From positions 69,932,177 through 69,996,176 of the forward strand of contig NC_080582.1 in the NCBI RefSeq assembly GCF_029962835.1: a stretch of 64,000 bases of DNA, written 5' to 3'. The translations under genes and the position numbers were made by a program. Shown in pieces: positions 59,501 to 64,000 of this stretch (position 1 is its first letter; each line of letters starts with the position of its first letter). The stretch is from Magnolia sinica. Taxonomy: Eukaryota; Streptophyta; Magnoliopsida; Magnoliales; Magnoliaceae. The notes beneath the pieces are model-generated. The model had not been told where the DNA came from. It worked only from the letters and a program-made list of their open reading frames with translations, and made no database searches.

Positions 59501-60601
59501 TTATTATTATTTTTCCAATCATGCTTGGGGGTTGATTATTTTTCACTCCATATACTTAGCTTGTGAATTTGGTGTTATATATTTCCTCAGAGGAGAAGCA
59601 AAAGAGCATAGACATTGAGAGCATCTGCGTATTGCTGGATCTTGTTTTAGGGTCCCAGTACCATCCTCAGGTTGATTCGCTGATTGATTATCTAAAGGTA
59701 AATTTCCATTTCCTTGGCTTTGGCATATATATATAGATTGTAACCATCATTTAAATATGTTTAACGTTTTTCACCTGCATCTTTTTGTGTGTCGCATTTT
59801 GAAATGGGGAGGGGACATTAGCACATCGATTCTAGCTGGGTGGTGGGACTTGCCTGCTTATTGCATCAGCCTTGCAACGAGTGATGAATGGGTCCTATTG
59901 CCAGCCAATTCAGGCCCCGACTACCAAACTGGACCTCTCCTGTGAAAGGGTGTACCCGTGGATTGCTTACTCATCTGAGTCGGATGTGACTTGTCCAAGT
60001 TGACTCGAACTCGGTTGAGTCCAATCTGGTTCAACACCATAGGTCAGCAAGGCACAATAGGCCTGACTCGGACGAGTCACCCACTGACTTGGGCAAGTTG
60101 CGACTCTCAATAAACCATGGGTATACCTTAGGGAGTTCTGTATCATAAATAGTTCCTGAGTTGAATACTTACAGGATGTAATTTTGGCAGAAGCAAAATG
60201 ACTACAAGGTAATTAATATGGACCAGTGGATGGGCTTTTTCCGATTCTGCAATGAGGTATGGCTGATGACAGCATTCTCTATCCCCTTTTTTTCTTTTTA
60301 TTGAGACCCACTATTTACATCTGTCCTCTTCTTTTTCCTAATTTTGTCAATACAATTGTACAACTTTGTGCTATTGTATTTGTACAACAAAAGTAGGATG
60401 GTCTACTTGTTAAAGGGGACAGGTGAAAATATCAACTCCCTTTTATTCCTTGAGAATATGTTTTGTTTCAGTTCCATTTACTAACTGCTTTTTCTTTAAC
60501 AGATAAAATTCCCAAGCCTTGACAACTACGATCCAGACCATGCCTGGCCCTTGGTTTTGGACAATTATGTTGAATGGATGAGAGAGAAGCAGAAGCGCTA
60601 G
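32486..60601 (+). CDS. DCN1-like protein (DCUN1/PONY domain), nine coding exons
   Basis: Joined exons 32486-32564, 47754-47838, 56835-56909, 57039-57075, 58227-58310, 59411-59471, 59591-59697, 60191-60256 and 60503-60601 give 693 bases, or 230 residues plus TAG. All eight introns are GT-AG and the reading frame holds at every junction. The protein starts MRRSSTRKSGPPNP, a basic, disordered-looking tail. The DCUN1/PONY fold spans about residues 35-225, with LMLAWKMKAEKQGYF (75-89), EEWRRGLKALRADN (93-106), VRRPQNFSDFYSYAF (121-135), EEKQKSIDIESIC (141-153) and MDQWMGFFRFCNE (186-198). The end AWPLVLDNYVEW (212-223) holds the Ala and Asp expected for the last two DAD-patch positions. There is no N-terminal UBA domain, as in the short plant members. 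From the family, it is a scaffold co-E3 that helps UBC12 transfer NEDD8 to cullins. Its length fits the family; function in this plant is inferred. Confidence 0.93.
32794..33010. mobile_element. Tourist-like (PIF/Harbinger) MITE in intron 1
   Basis: It has ends GGGCATGTTTGGATTC and, as reverse complement of the right end, TGCTACGTTTGAATTG. It is flanked on both sides by TTA (32791-32793 and 33011-33013), the 3 bp duplication typical of Tourist elements. It is 217 bp with no coding sequence. Confidence 0.75.
33483..33610 (+). repeat. Imperfect duplication, TGTACCCCNATTTGAYRCCAC type
   Basis: Two copies, near 33485-33530 and 33560-33603, share CTGTACCCC, ATTTGAYRCCACAACAAGRTG and TTAAYARTGTACCT. 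They are separated by an AAG-rich spacer. A third partial block, GCTGTACCAAAGTAC, lies at 33628-33642. Confidence 0.6.
34385..34405 (+). repeat. Poly-G run of 21
   Basis: An uninterrupted run of 21 G follows ATAA. Such a run can form a quadruplex and is prone to length errors in sequencing. It lies in the ORF1-like part of the LINE. Confidence 0.9.
34892..35650 (+). pseudogene. LINE endonuclease domain, broken
   Basis: The open part starts MKILSLNVRGMGSRQKRGLI and includes DVICIQETKI, the Asn and Glu of the AP-endonuclease active site, then WVTLNATGSSGGILVA and a stop at 35111-35113. In another frame it resumes with VTSIYSPNLEDRRNAFW, WVLGGDFNTTRYAEDKLKG and LVDLPLIGARFTWSNERANS. TLGRLDRFLV and a stop follow. 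Near 35560 PTSDHSLLL gives the final SDH motif. The family nicks the target DNA to prime reverse transcription. Confidence 0.85.
36060..37440 (+). pseudogene. LINE reverse transcriptase, broken
   Basis: Recognisable blocks are the DEAPGPHGF-like segment near 36240, then GASFIVLIPKCPGVESVIDY and RPISLLGGPYKILAKVLASR (36360-36548). After a frame change come KGLLYKLNLEKAYDHVDWTF, SRGLRQGDPLSPFLFLIVGE and HIQFSDDTLLFCEAG (36563-36960). The catalytic pair is present as FSDD. The thumb region continues at 37151-37435 with MGKPRKCLWDKVIERFEKYL and KYLSLGGRLTLIKSALSNL. Stops at 36546 and 36962 break the frame. Confidence 0.88.
37861..38290 (+). pseudogene. LINE zf-RVT domain, broken
   Basis: LIWRFNSSCSFSVKSLYNFI is followed by VWKFKVLPKIAVFGWLVGKN and VLTIDNLRKRGM, then after a stop by SMDHLFIHCPFISQVWTTIL. 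This is the zinc-binding region that follows RT in plant L1-type LINEs. Confidence 0.82.
38607..39540 (+). other. Unrecognised stretch with a short coding-like segment
   Basis: From 38612 to 38790 one plus-strand frame stays open and reads KWFLGDNWLTRIAPWKVVHG, PIRLPENKNFLDGWMTGREI and MFFPRIANARKSNHSLLVGQ before a stop. The composition looks protein-like, but I do not recognise the family. It may be a processed-transcript fragment or an older LINE segment. From 38790 to 39540 nothing else is clear. Confidence 0.35.
39540..39800 (+). repeat. Relic resembling the 3' part of the hAT-like element
   Basis: Blocks CAGACAACATTCTTACCAAA, CCATTACACCATCAAA and a GGGCCATATCGGATGG-like end parallel 44060-44240 of the element at 42401-44309. 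No terminal repeats or flanking duplication were found. Confidence 0.5.
39930..40910 (+). pseudogene. Ty1/copia relic: gag zinc knuckles and RNase H
   Basis: Near 40057-40150 the plus strand reads CFECQELSHTASHYKKYFCA followed by YCNHLGHVITEY. This is a double CCHC knuckle in which both final Cys residues are Tyr. At 40528-40750 a diverged RNase H tail reads YADCNEITWLYKHLQDMDKH and SSYPLYVDNMSTVHVASDLV. A polypurine-like AAGGGGGTGTG lies near 40901. LTRs are not recognisable. Confidence 0.6.
41152..41290 (+). pseudogene. RTE-type LINE C-terminal relic
   Basis: The frame reads MLRWICGKIRKDRIRN, a stop, then LAPIGNKMRESRHRWFGHVQ. This is the conserved end of RTE-clade reverse transcriptase open frames. 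It is 139 bp and also occurs at 51679-51918. Confidence 0.72.
41409..41946 (+). mobile_element. Candidate TRIM (miniature LTR element)
   Basis: Two direct repeats (41409-41656 and 41717-41946, 248 and 230 bp) both start TGCAGGGGCATTTTC. They end CCTGTA and CCTGCA, so the repeat carries 6 bp inverted ends TGCAGG/CCTGCA. The 60 bp between them starts 7 bases before a perfect Met-tRNA primer site TGGTATCAGAGC (41664-41675). This LTR, primer site, LTR layout in 538 bp without genes is that of a TRIM. The flanks AGTAA and TTAAC do not give a clean duplication. A tandem duplication, or a tRNA-derived SINE (see the GTTCAAGACTCC B-box-like site near 41689), are alternatives. Confidence 0.65.
41664..41675 (+). 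other. Met-tRNA primer-binding site of the candidate TRIM
   Basis: TGGTATCAGAGC is a perfect match to the initiator Met-tRNA complement and lies 7 bases after the end of the first terminal repeat. Confidence 0.7.
41947..42400. other. Interval between TRIM and hAT-like element, no gene
   Basis: No homology was recognised. The GCACTAGC at 42393-42400 is the left target duplication of the next element. Confidence 0.4.
42401..44309. mobile_element. hAT-like non-autonomous element, 1.9 kb, intron 1
   Basis: The left end CAGGGTGTTCG pairs with the right end, whose reverse complement is CAAGGTGTTCC. The flanks are GCACTAGC (42393-42400) and GCACCAGC (44310-44317), an 8 bp duplication with one mismatch. 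The CAGGG-type terminus and 8 bp duplication fit hAT. The subterminal regions are rich in self-complementary GTAACGGCCGTTACGG-like (left) and CCGTATCGGCCGATACGG (right) motifs. Inside are a CTT/CTC microsatellite (about 42640-42780) and the dispersed-repeat array (42895-43480). There is no transposase. Confidence 0.75.
42895..43480 (+). repeat. Dispersed repeat with three tandem units of about 120 bp
   Basis: After a full dispersed-repeat head (GGGCCCCACCTTGATTTGTA near 42904), the second half repeats three times. The copies are at about 43090-43205, 43225-43335 and 43345-43455. Each has GGTCCACC, a TTTTGGACCATGCC-type block, TAAAATGAGTTGGC and a GGATGACATGGATATA-type block. Confidence 0.65.
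44318..45703. other. Intron interval without a recognised element
   Basis: One open frame at 44499-44762 (LGFWLKILTASTKNFK and similar) shows no family I know and no splice structure. The rest is AT-rich noncoding sequence. Confidence 0.35.
45704..45995 (+). repeat. Tandem duplication of about 144 bp
   Basis: Both copies share AAAACAAAKGT, the exact block GAGTACTTGTGAGAGTAGAA, then AAGAAGGAT, AGAATGA and GAAAGATGAATTTG-type blocks, in order. They start at about 45705 and 45849 and have diverged by substitutions and small indels. Confidence 0.7.
46700..46800 (+). pseudogene. RTE-type LINE fragment
   Basis: The frame reads KIIRTKSKYVECNFCNNHSG followed by NEEFIKIADQV. This matches the RTE reverse transcriptase segment also found at 50636-50735. 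It is isolated, with no neighbouring domains. A poly-T/AT stretch (46577-46684) lies just before it. Confidence 0.65.
47085..47230 (-). mobile_element. Possible tRNA-derived SINE
   Basis: The minus strand has a B-box-like GGGTTCAAGCCC (about 47106-47117). An A-box-like TGGATTTAATGG lies some 50 bases upstream in that orientation, and a T-rich tail lies on the other side (about 47089-47099 on the plus strand is poly-A). No flanking duplication was found. Confidence 0.35.
47220..47560. repeat. GGGTTGGGCTGGG-type repeat fragment
   Basis: Runs such as GGGCTGGTTGGGCTGGGTTG and CCCAATCTTGACCCG resemble the interiors of the TIR elements at 58719-59219 and 62270-62907. Clear ends were not located. 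Confidence 0.4.
47754..47838 (+). CDS. DCN1-like exon 2
   Basis: It codes for residues 27-54 (ASSKASNKELERIDHLFSSY onward to GMI) plus two bases of codon 55. The acceptor is TTTAG|CCTC and the donor is GA|GTAAGT. It is preceded by the 15.2 kb intron 1. Confidence 0.92.
47978..48096 (+). repeat. Tandem duplication of about 60 bp
   Basis: Two copies share AATAATGTTACTTGATCACA and CTGCTTC..ACAACCAARAGTTT. They start at 47978 and 48039, 140 bases downstream of exon 2. Confidence 0.75.
48902..49813. mobile_element. hAT-like non-autonomous element with perfect 8 bp duplication
   Basis: The left end CAGTGTTTCAAATAG pairs with the reverse complement of the right end, CAATGTTTTAAATAG. ATTAGTTT flanks it exactly on both sides (48894-48901 and 49814-49821). 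Subterminal blocks repeat CGTAGC and TAGCATACG many times on the left, and GCTACACGCTATGC-like motifs on the right. It is 912 bp with no transposase. An internal 109 bp unit is tandemly duplicated (49122-49339). Confidence 0.85.
49122..49339 (+). repeat. 109 bp tandem duplication inside the hAT-like element
   Basis: The units at 49122-49230 and 49231-49339 are nearly identical; both start CCTTAAAAACTAAAGTT. The clearest difference is GGTGGTGATCC against GGTGGCGATCC. The near-identity marks a duplication younger than most of the surrounding repeats. Confidence 0.9.
50918..51481 (-). mobile_element. 5'-truncated L1-type LINE tail, CATGTTGAT duplication
   Basis: On the plus strand it starts with a T-rich tract (poly-A on its own strand). 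Its minus strand carries zf-RVT-like sequence including FKLFGVSWVSPNSVDSF and an IWHG segment. CATGTTGAT occurs at 50909-50917 and again at 51482-51490, a perfect 9 bp duplication. The host RTE reading resumes after it. Confidence 0.85.
51518..51678 (-). mobile_element. Second LINE tail, 15 bp target duplication
   Basis: GCTAAAGTGAGGATG at 51503-51517 is repeated as GCTGAAGTGAGGATG at 51679-51693 (one mismatch). The insert starts CTTTTTTTG, with another T-rich block near 51549-51558, as for a minus-strand LINE 3' end. It is 161 bp. The duplicated bases are the RTE codons AEVRML. Confidence 0.82.
51961..53269. other. Intron 2 interval, no gene
   Basis: No coding signal. A GATGATGAT/AATAAT-rich stretch lies at 52050-52115. 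Near 52690-52990 there are dispersed-repeat blocks (TTATCAACACGATAAACG, a CCGGTGGACCACCC-type block and GTGTGGCCCACCTAAG). Confidence 0.4.
53270..53586 (+). repeat. 5' LTR of the intron 2 copia
   Basis: It is 317 bp. Relative to the 3' LTR it has about 67 additional bases near 53412-53500, including AAAAGAGGTGGGGACACCCC and an (AT)n run at about 53482-53495. It ends CAATCTACA, followed at once by the primer site. Confidence 0.85.
53587..53598 (+). other. Primer-binding site of the intron 2 copia
   Basis: TGGTATCAAAGC differs by one base from the Met-tRNA complement TGGTATCAGAGC and starts right at the LTR end. Confidence 0.75.
54080..54700 (+). pseudogene. Copia gag (UBN2-type), broken
   Basis: Across frames it reads KLNGKNYLLWAKSVEVFLLA, EEYDPKYKQ, stop, MSEDAQIQSWLWNNMDSEMS and NTTKDVWDTVKRMYF, stop. 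Later come FEEIFSFQKWEKPLCEYFT-like and LFGLPKEYQSVNDQILGG-like segments. This is the standard gag of copia elements. It stops near 54700, where RT sequence begins abruptly. Confidence 0.75.
54725..55680 (+). pseudogene. Copia RT second half and RNase H
   Basis: VVDDIIVTGDDLEGIKKLKS (catalytic YVDD reads VVDD) leads into FQIKDLGLLRYFLGIEVARS, VDTLMDPYLKLKAEEGKL and YKRLVGKLIYLTITRPAIAF, and then a stop at 55104. RNase H follows: FMQSPSTSHLATIMRILRYL, RRLTIGYCTFLGDNVVTWKI, ARSSAKAEYRLIVLMTCELT and HCDNQAAIHIVNNPVFHERT. The C-terminal tail ADLFTKALGKS is near 55611. Confidence 0.88.
55703..55952 (+). repeat. 3' LTR of the intron 2 copia
   Basis: It is 250 bp, parallel to 53270-53586 apart from the block missing here. 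It ends in a long CT-rich stretch and AATCTGCG, where the 5' LTR has AATCTACA. Confidence 0.82.
56190..56460. repeat. CCCAACCTGACCC-type repeat fragment
   Basis: A dense run of GGGTTGAGTCAGGTTGAGGG and CCAACCTGACCCAATCCGAC-type motifs resembles the interior of the TIR elements downstream of the gene. No terminal repeats were found. Confidence 0.5.
56665..56815 (+). repeat. 47 bp exact direct duplication before exon 3
   Basis: The 47 bases starting AAGAACCGTGCATCTCC and ending TTACATTC occur at 56665-56711 and again at 56769-56815 with no difference seen. The second copy ends 19 bases before exon 3 (56835). A T-rich stretch lies between the copies. Confidence 0.9.
56835..56909 (+). CDS. DCN1-like exon 3
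   Basis: It codes for DPEGIESLCADVEVDHTDVR and ILMLA, starting with the last base of codon 55 (Asp). The acceptor is AACAG|CCCAG and the donor is TG|GTAAGT. The intron before it is 9.0 kb; the one after is 129 bases. Confidence 0.93.
57039..57075 (+). CDS. DCN1-like exon 4
   Basis: This 37 bp exon completes the Trp codon and codes for KMKAEKQGYFTL. The acceptor is TTCAG|GAAA and the donor is TTG|GTATGT. Confidence 0.92.
57294..57996. mobile_element. Tourist-like MITE in intron 4
   Basis: Its end GGGCATGTTTGTTTTTCC pairs with the reverse complement of its right end, GGGTCTGTTTGATTTTCC. TTA flanks both sides (57291-57293 and 57997-57999). At 703 bp it is long for a MITE because it contains two dispersed-repeat segments (57430-57560 and 57600-57880). 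Confidence 0.78.
58227..58310 (+). CDS. DCN1-like exon 5
   Basis: It codes for EEWRRGLKALRADNISKIKK and ALPELEKE (residues 93-120), starting and ending on codon boundaries. The acceptor is AATAG|GAAG and the donor is GAG|GTATGA. Confidence 0.93.
58719..59219. mobile_element. Degraded TIR element (TAGGGCTG type) in intron 5
   Basis: It starts TAGGGCTGCGAATGGGTCAGG and ends CCACTGGCAGTCCTA, whose reverse complement is TAGGACTGCCAGTGG. The flanking 8-mers AGTCTGGA and AGATTGTA agree at 5 positions. The interior is full of GGATCC/GATCTGG and GGGTTT motifs. It probably belongs to the same hAT-like group as 62270-62907. Confidence 0.55.
59411..59471 (+). CDS. DCN1-like exon 6
   Basis: It codes for VRRPQNFSDFYSYAFQYCLT plus one base of the next codon. 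The acceptor is CAAAG|GTC and the donor is ACAG|GTACAA. The following intron is 119 bases. Confidence 0.92.
59591..59697 (+). CDS. DCN1-like exon 7
   Basis: It codes for EEKQKSIDIESICVLLDLVL followed by GSQYHPQVDSLIDYLK. The acceptor is CTCAG|AGGAG and the donor is AAAG|GTAAAT. Confidence 0.93.
60191..60256 (+). CDS. DCN1-like exon 8
   Basis: It codes for KQNDYKVINMDQWMGFFRFC and NE (residues 177-198). The acceptor is GGCAG|AAGC and the donor is GAG|GTATGG. Confidence 0.93.
60503..60601 (+). CDS. DCN1-like exon 9, with stop
   Basis: It codes for IKFPSLDNYDPDHAWPLVLD, then NYVEWMREKQKR and TAG at 60599-60601. The acceptor is TTAACAG|ATAAAA. A 3' UTR must follow; no single poly-A signal is assigned. 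Confidence 0.93.
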   Translation: MKFPSLDNYDPDHAWPLVLDNYVEWMREKQKR

Positions 60602-60763
60602 ATCATCAATTTCTGGGATCTTGAGTTGATGCCTTAAGCTAAAACACCTATCAAAGAAAAAGGTAATATGATCTCCCAACCCCCCCACTTCCTTACCCCT
60701 CCACATCGTCTTCTCTGTTTCTCTAGTTATGGGATCATTAAAACCAAGGCTATCTAATGGGCA

Positions 60764-61340
60764 TAGGGCTGACAATGGGTACCGGGACCCATGGCTACCA
60801 GATGAACCCGACCTGATTTTATCATATCCGTGTCCCACTTACTGGATTTGTTAAGAAGTTGGGTTGTGTTGAGGACTCACCTTTTGGACCCAGTTACAAA
60901 TGGGGTCTAGTCAGGTTCGGTCGGGCCCATGTGATGGACCCAATTAAAGTCAGGTCAGGTTGGGTGTGGGTAGTTTTAATAATAAAATTTATATATATAG
61001 TATATGTTGATTATTCTACTAAAAGAAATTAGGTTTCCTGAGCCTAACACATGTAAGAGAGCCAGTTTACACATGCGTGTGCCAAAGTGTCACATGTTTG
61101 CGAAATCTAATCCATCCATCAGGTAGCCCCTTCCTGAGCCTAACACATGTAAATGCTCTTGATTGGCCCACACCCAACTTGAAACCTAGACCCGAAGACC
61201 TGATGGGTACCCGACAGTTACCTGAACTCGATTGGATCTGGGTCCGGGTCTCCAATATCTAGATCTGTACTGAGCAAGACTGAACCCAGTTTGTCCGGGT
61301 ATGGTTCTACAGAACCCGACCCGGCCTGTTGATAGCCCTA
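60764..61340. mobile_element. Probable TIR element, TAGGGCTGACAATGG type
   Basis: It starts TAGGGCTGACAATGGGTACC and ends CTGTTGATAGCCCTA (reverse complement TAGGGCTATCAACAG). No clear 8 bp duplication flanks it (AATGGGCA against AACCTGTG). Within it the 20 bases TCCTGAGCCTAACACATGTA occur twice, near 61036 and 61132, about 96 bases apart. Confidence 0.5.
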
Positions 61341-62269
61341 AACCTGTGGGGCCTAGGTCCACCATTCCATGGACTACAACATTTAAAAAGCAACATGTGG
61401 ATGTTTTGATCATGTCCCATTTGTGCAGGACTTCAGTGAAAACCTTGAACTCTACCAAGTGGGGCCTCTGGTGCAGATATCATTGTTCATTGTGTTTTGA
61501 ATATTCTTGAAAGGAAGGCGTTGAGGTATCTTTTACGTTATTCTTTCAGCTTCAATGTTATTTGGTCTGTCGAATTGGCTACATTTTCCTTCTTTGGTGA
61601 GCAGACAAGAAGAAAATCTATTGGTTTTGGAATTGAAAATTACAATCATAAGTTAAAAGTTGTCATGGCTATCACCACCCCCTCAAAATATGGTAAACTA
61701 CTTTCATCTTCTCTCAAATGGTGGGATCCTCTTTCAGTAAGGTATCATTCTGAGAGCTTGATGGGCATCGAGGACCTGTTTCAGGTTGTTCAAATTACAG
61801 GCCTCACTGTAGATGGGCAATTGCCTGAAAGCTGCACCATTCGATGCTCTCAAGTAGCCAACTGCATCCTTGCAAGTAGACGTCTACAAGGGAATGGCCA
61901 CTGGTTCACATTCAGTGGGATAAAACTCTATTGCTTGGACGGCCAGGATTCTCCTGTAGTTGCATTTTTGGCCATTGCTTGTTATTGTTGGGACCCATTT
62001 ATTGATTGGGAATGCCTCGAAATTGTCCAAATTCAAAATTTTCAACGCTAAATCAGTGGGCTACAAGTAGATGGTTTAGGAAAAAGATACTAGGGTCCAG
62101 TAAACATGGGCAATAGTTGTGGACTGTGATCTTCAAATCCAGAAGATTTTGGGGGCATCTCCCAGCAGTGGGTCCATCTGAATGTTTGGACTGCAAAAAC
62201 CATGGGGTTCAACTTGTACAGATCGTTGCACCGGGACACCGCTTATACAGATCTTTACATACTGGTGTC
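61341..62269 (+). other. Downstream interval with an unrecognised 184-codon open frame
   Basis: The longest open frame (61497-62051, plus strand) begins MNILERKALRYLLRYSFSFN and includes SSSLKWWDPLSVRYHSES and CYCWDPFIDWECLEIVQ. I recognise no domain. A frame of this size is expected about once by chance in a window this large, so it is not called a gene. No second coding feature supports it. Confidence 0.35.
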
Positions 62270-62907
62270 TATGGCTGAAAGTTGGCTGGGTTGGGTTGGG
62301 TTGGGTTGGGTTGGGTCAGGTTGGTGCTCAACCCTAGCCCAACCCAAGGTTCCTATCCCTCAACCTTAAACCAACCCAACCCAACACAACCCAACCTAAC
62401 CTTGCGTTGGGAATTCTCAATCCAAGCAGGCTCGGTCAAGTTGGTCGGGTGGATACATGCTAATATTTTCGATTTTTGTACCTATGATTTTATTAATTAT
62501 ATATGTAATTATTTATCGTAAAGAACTTTGTTTTTCTAAATAAATAAGCTAAAATATAGGACAACCAAGTGTTGTATAGCATGCAATCTCTTTGAGAGAG
62601 AAATCCAGCATATCTTGTTAGCTTGAGTCATCAGAAATAATGTAGACTAATGAGACCCCAACGGCACTGGAATTTCCTGTGCCTTCAATGCTGATGATCC
62701 ACACTCAATTATATATTGATCGGGTTCGGGTTGGGTCAGGCAACCCAAGACCTCAACCCAAGCCCAACCCAAGTTTTATTGGGTTCTTGTTTGTATAACC
62801 CAAGCCCGAGACCGAACTCAATCCGTCTTGCCTGCGCCCAACCCAATGTTGGGTCAGTCACGGGTCAGTTGGGTTGAACCCGCCCAACTTTCAGCCCTTC
62901 AGCCCTA
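62270..62907. mobile_element. hAT-like TIR element with perfect 8 bp duplication
   Basis: It starts TATGGCTGAAAGTTGG and ends TTTCAGCCCTTCAGCCCTA, giving TIRs of the TAGGGCTGAA type. CTGGTGTC flanks it exactly (62262-62269 and 62908-62915). It begins with GGGTTGGGTTGGGTTGGGTT and carries CCAACCC and GGGTTGGG motifs throughout. It is 638 bp with no transposase. Confidence 0.85.
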
Positions 62908-62915
62908 CTGGTGTC

Positions 62916-64000
62916 TCATCGGTTGGTAATTAATTCTGGTCGAAGAGGAATTATACGGGATCCCTTGAAATGCATGATAAACTAACATTTTCAGTGCGTG
63001 CAAGTGGTGCCATGGCTCCGGTCTGTTGGTTCCCTTTTGTGGGTAGAATAGCTCCAAGACTCCCAGATTGGAAGATTGTAGCCGCTAATATTGGGCATTT
63101 TCAGATAAATGATGACCGTTGTGGAACAACTCTAGGGCTCATTTGGACACCCTCAAATGGGCGTTTGATCCCTAAACATGGTTTTCTGCGAAACTGTATT
63201 CGTGTTATATGTTTCGATGCTCTTTCACAAACCCATCTGATCCTCTATGGTGCTTGAAAGTCCATTCCCCGGCCAGTCAATTGAGGATGTTTCTTGGGGC
63301 CTTGGGCAAGGTCCGTACATGGAAGGTACAAAAGACTATAGTGGTCTGGATCAATGAACCATAGGCTCCAATTGTAAAACCTGGACACCCAAGCATGCCA
63401 AGGAAACTTTTTCGTGGGTCTTGTTGCCCCTCTTTGGAGAAAATGGGTGAAAATCTATTAGACTGGATCATCCTAGCCATCTGATTACTGGCCTTAGTGG
63501 TATGGCAAAGCCAAAAGTGATGGGTAGGATTGTCTGTCTGTGATAAGTGTGTTTTCTAAAAAATGGCCATCCATGTTCTCTGCTTTGTATTTAGGGCCGA
63601 CGGTCCATATTTTTGAATCACCCTACGATGGGAACGGTGGAGAAATGGTTCTCCCATATTCCGGTCCTGCTGCCTCCAGAAATCATCTGTGACAGATCTT
63701 TGAAGTTGTTGGACAAGGAATAGTAAAGCTGAAATGCAGTTGCTGCATTTAAGTTGTTCTCAACCCAGTTCATACACCAGGGGTGCGTCCAATCACGGAT
63801 GGGCCACCATTTGCAAATTGCATAGTTTAAAAACATAAAAGCTCGATTTGAGTCTATATCCAGTCAGGTTGGGTTGACTCAAAGACTAATAAGCTAGAGT
63901 AGATATTTAATAATTGAACTAGGAATAATCTTACACTAATAAAAGAAACTTAGAAATGCTCAAGTATAAAAATAGTGAAGCCAAATCACAATACTTGGCC
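62916..64000. other. Window end, no gene recognised
   Basis: Open frames at 62970-63257 and on the minus strand at 63277-63480 and 63618-63836 show no known domain. The region looks like repeat-derived intergenic sequence. Confidence 0.35.

Noticed and set aside
60764..61340. Clean hAT insertion with 8 bp duplication
   Set aside because: The flanking 8-mers do not match. Only the TIR-like ends support it, so it is listed at low confidence.

Overview
This is nuclear DNA from a flowering plant. It holds spliced GT-AG introns, plant Ty3/gypsy and Ty1/copia elements primed by initiator Met-tRNA, LINEs, hAT-like elements and MITEs. The large introns and the ubiquitous GGGCCCACCTTGATGTATG-type repeats suggest a repeat-rich, early-diverging angiosperm such as a magnoliid. 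That placement is an inference and was not tested.

Only one host gene is recognisable. It is a plus-strand DCN1-like (DCUN1/PONY domain) cullin-neddylation co-E3 gene. Nine coding exons between 32486 and 60601 join without a frame break into 230 codons plus a stop. Introns 1 (15.2 kb) and 2 (9.0 kb) are packed with transposable elements; introns 3 to 8 are 0.1 to 1.2 kb.

Region 1-22518 is a nest of long-LTR Ty3/gypsy elements, called family A here. An old plus-strand element supplies 1-1098 (end of its 5' LTR), a gutted interior with an integrase remnant, and a 3' LTR in two pieces (3076-5206 and 20295-22518). A second, minus-strand member of the same family (5207-20294) sits inside that LTR. 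Its pol is in turn split by a 3.1 kb solo LTR (9799-12895, family B) flanked by a perfect GAAAA duplication.

Region 23185-29913 is a Ty1/copia element with two 863 bp LTRs and a perfect ATACC duplication. It has lost gag, protease and RT, and it contains a second family B LTR. Region 29919-32485 holds a MULE-like MITE, dispersed repeats and the upstream region of the DCN1-like gene.

Intron 1 contains a Tourist-like MITE, a decayed L1-type LINE, copia and RTE relics, a candidate TRIM (41409-41946) and a hAT-like element (42401-44309). Intron 2 contains a second hAT-like element (48902-49813), an RTE LINE broken by two 5'-truncated LINE tails, and a deleted copia (53270-55952). Intron 4 holds a Tourist-like MITE and intron 5 a degraded TIR element. 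Downstream of the gene are further TIR elements, including one with a perfect 8 bp duplication (62270-62907). No CRISPR, rRNA or intact tRNA gene was seen. The strongest candidates for undescribed units are the TRIM, the TIR elements with exact target duplications, and the family A LTR with its internal 34 bp array.
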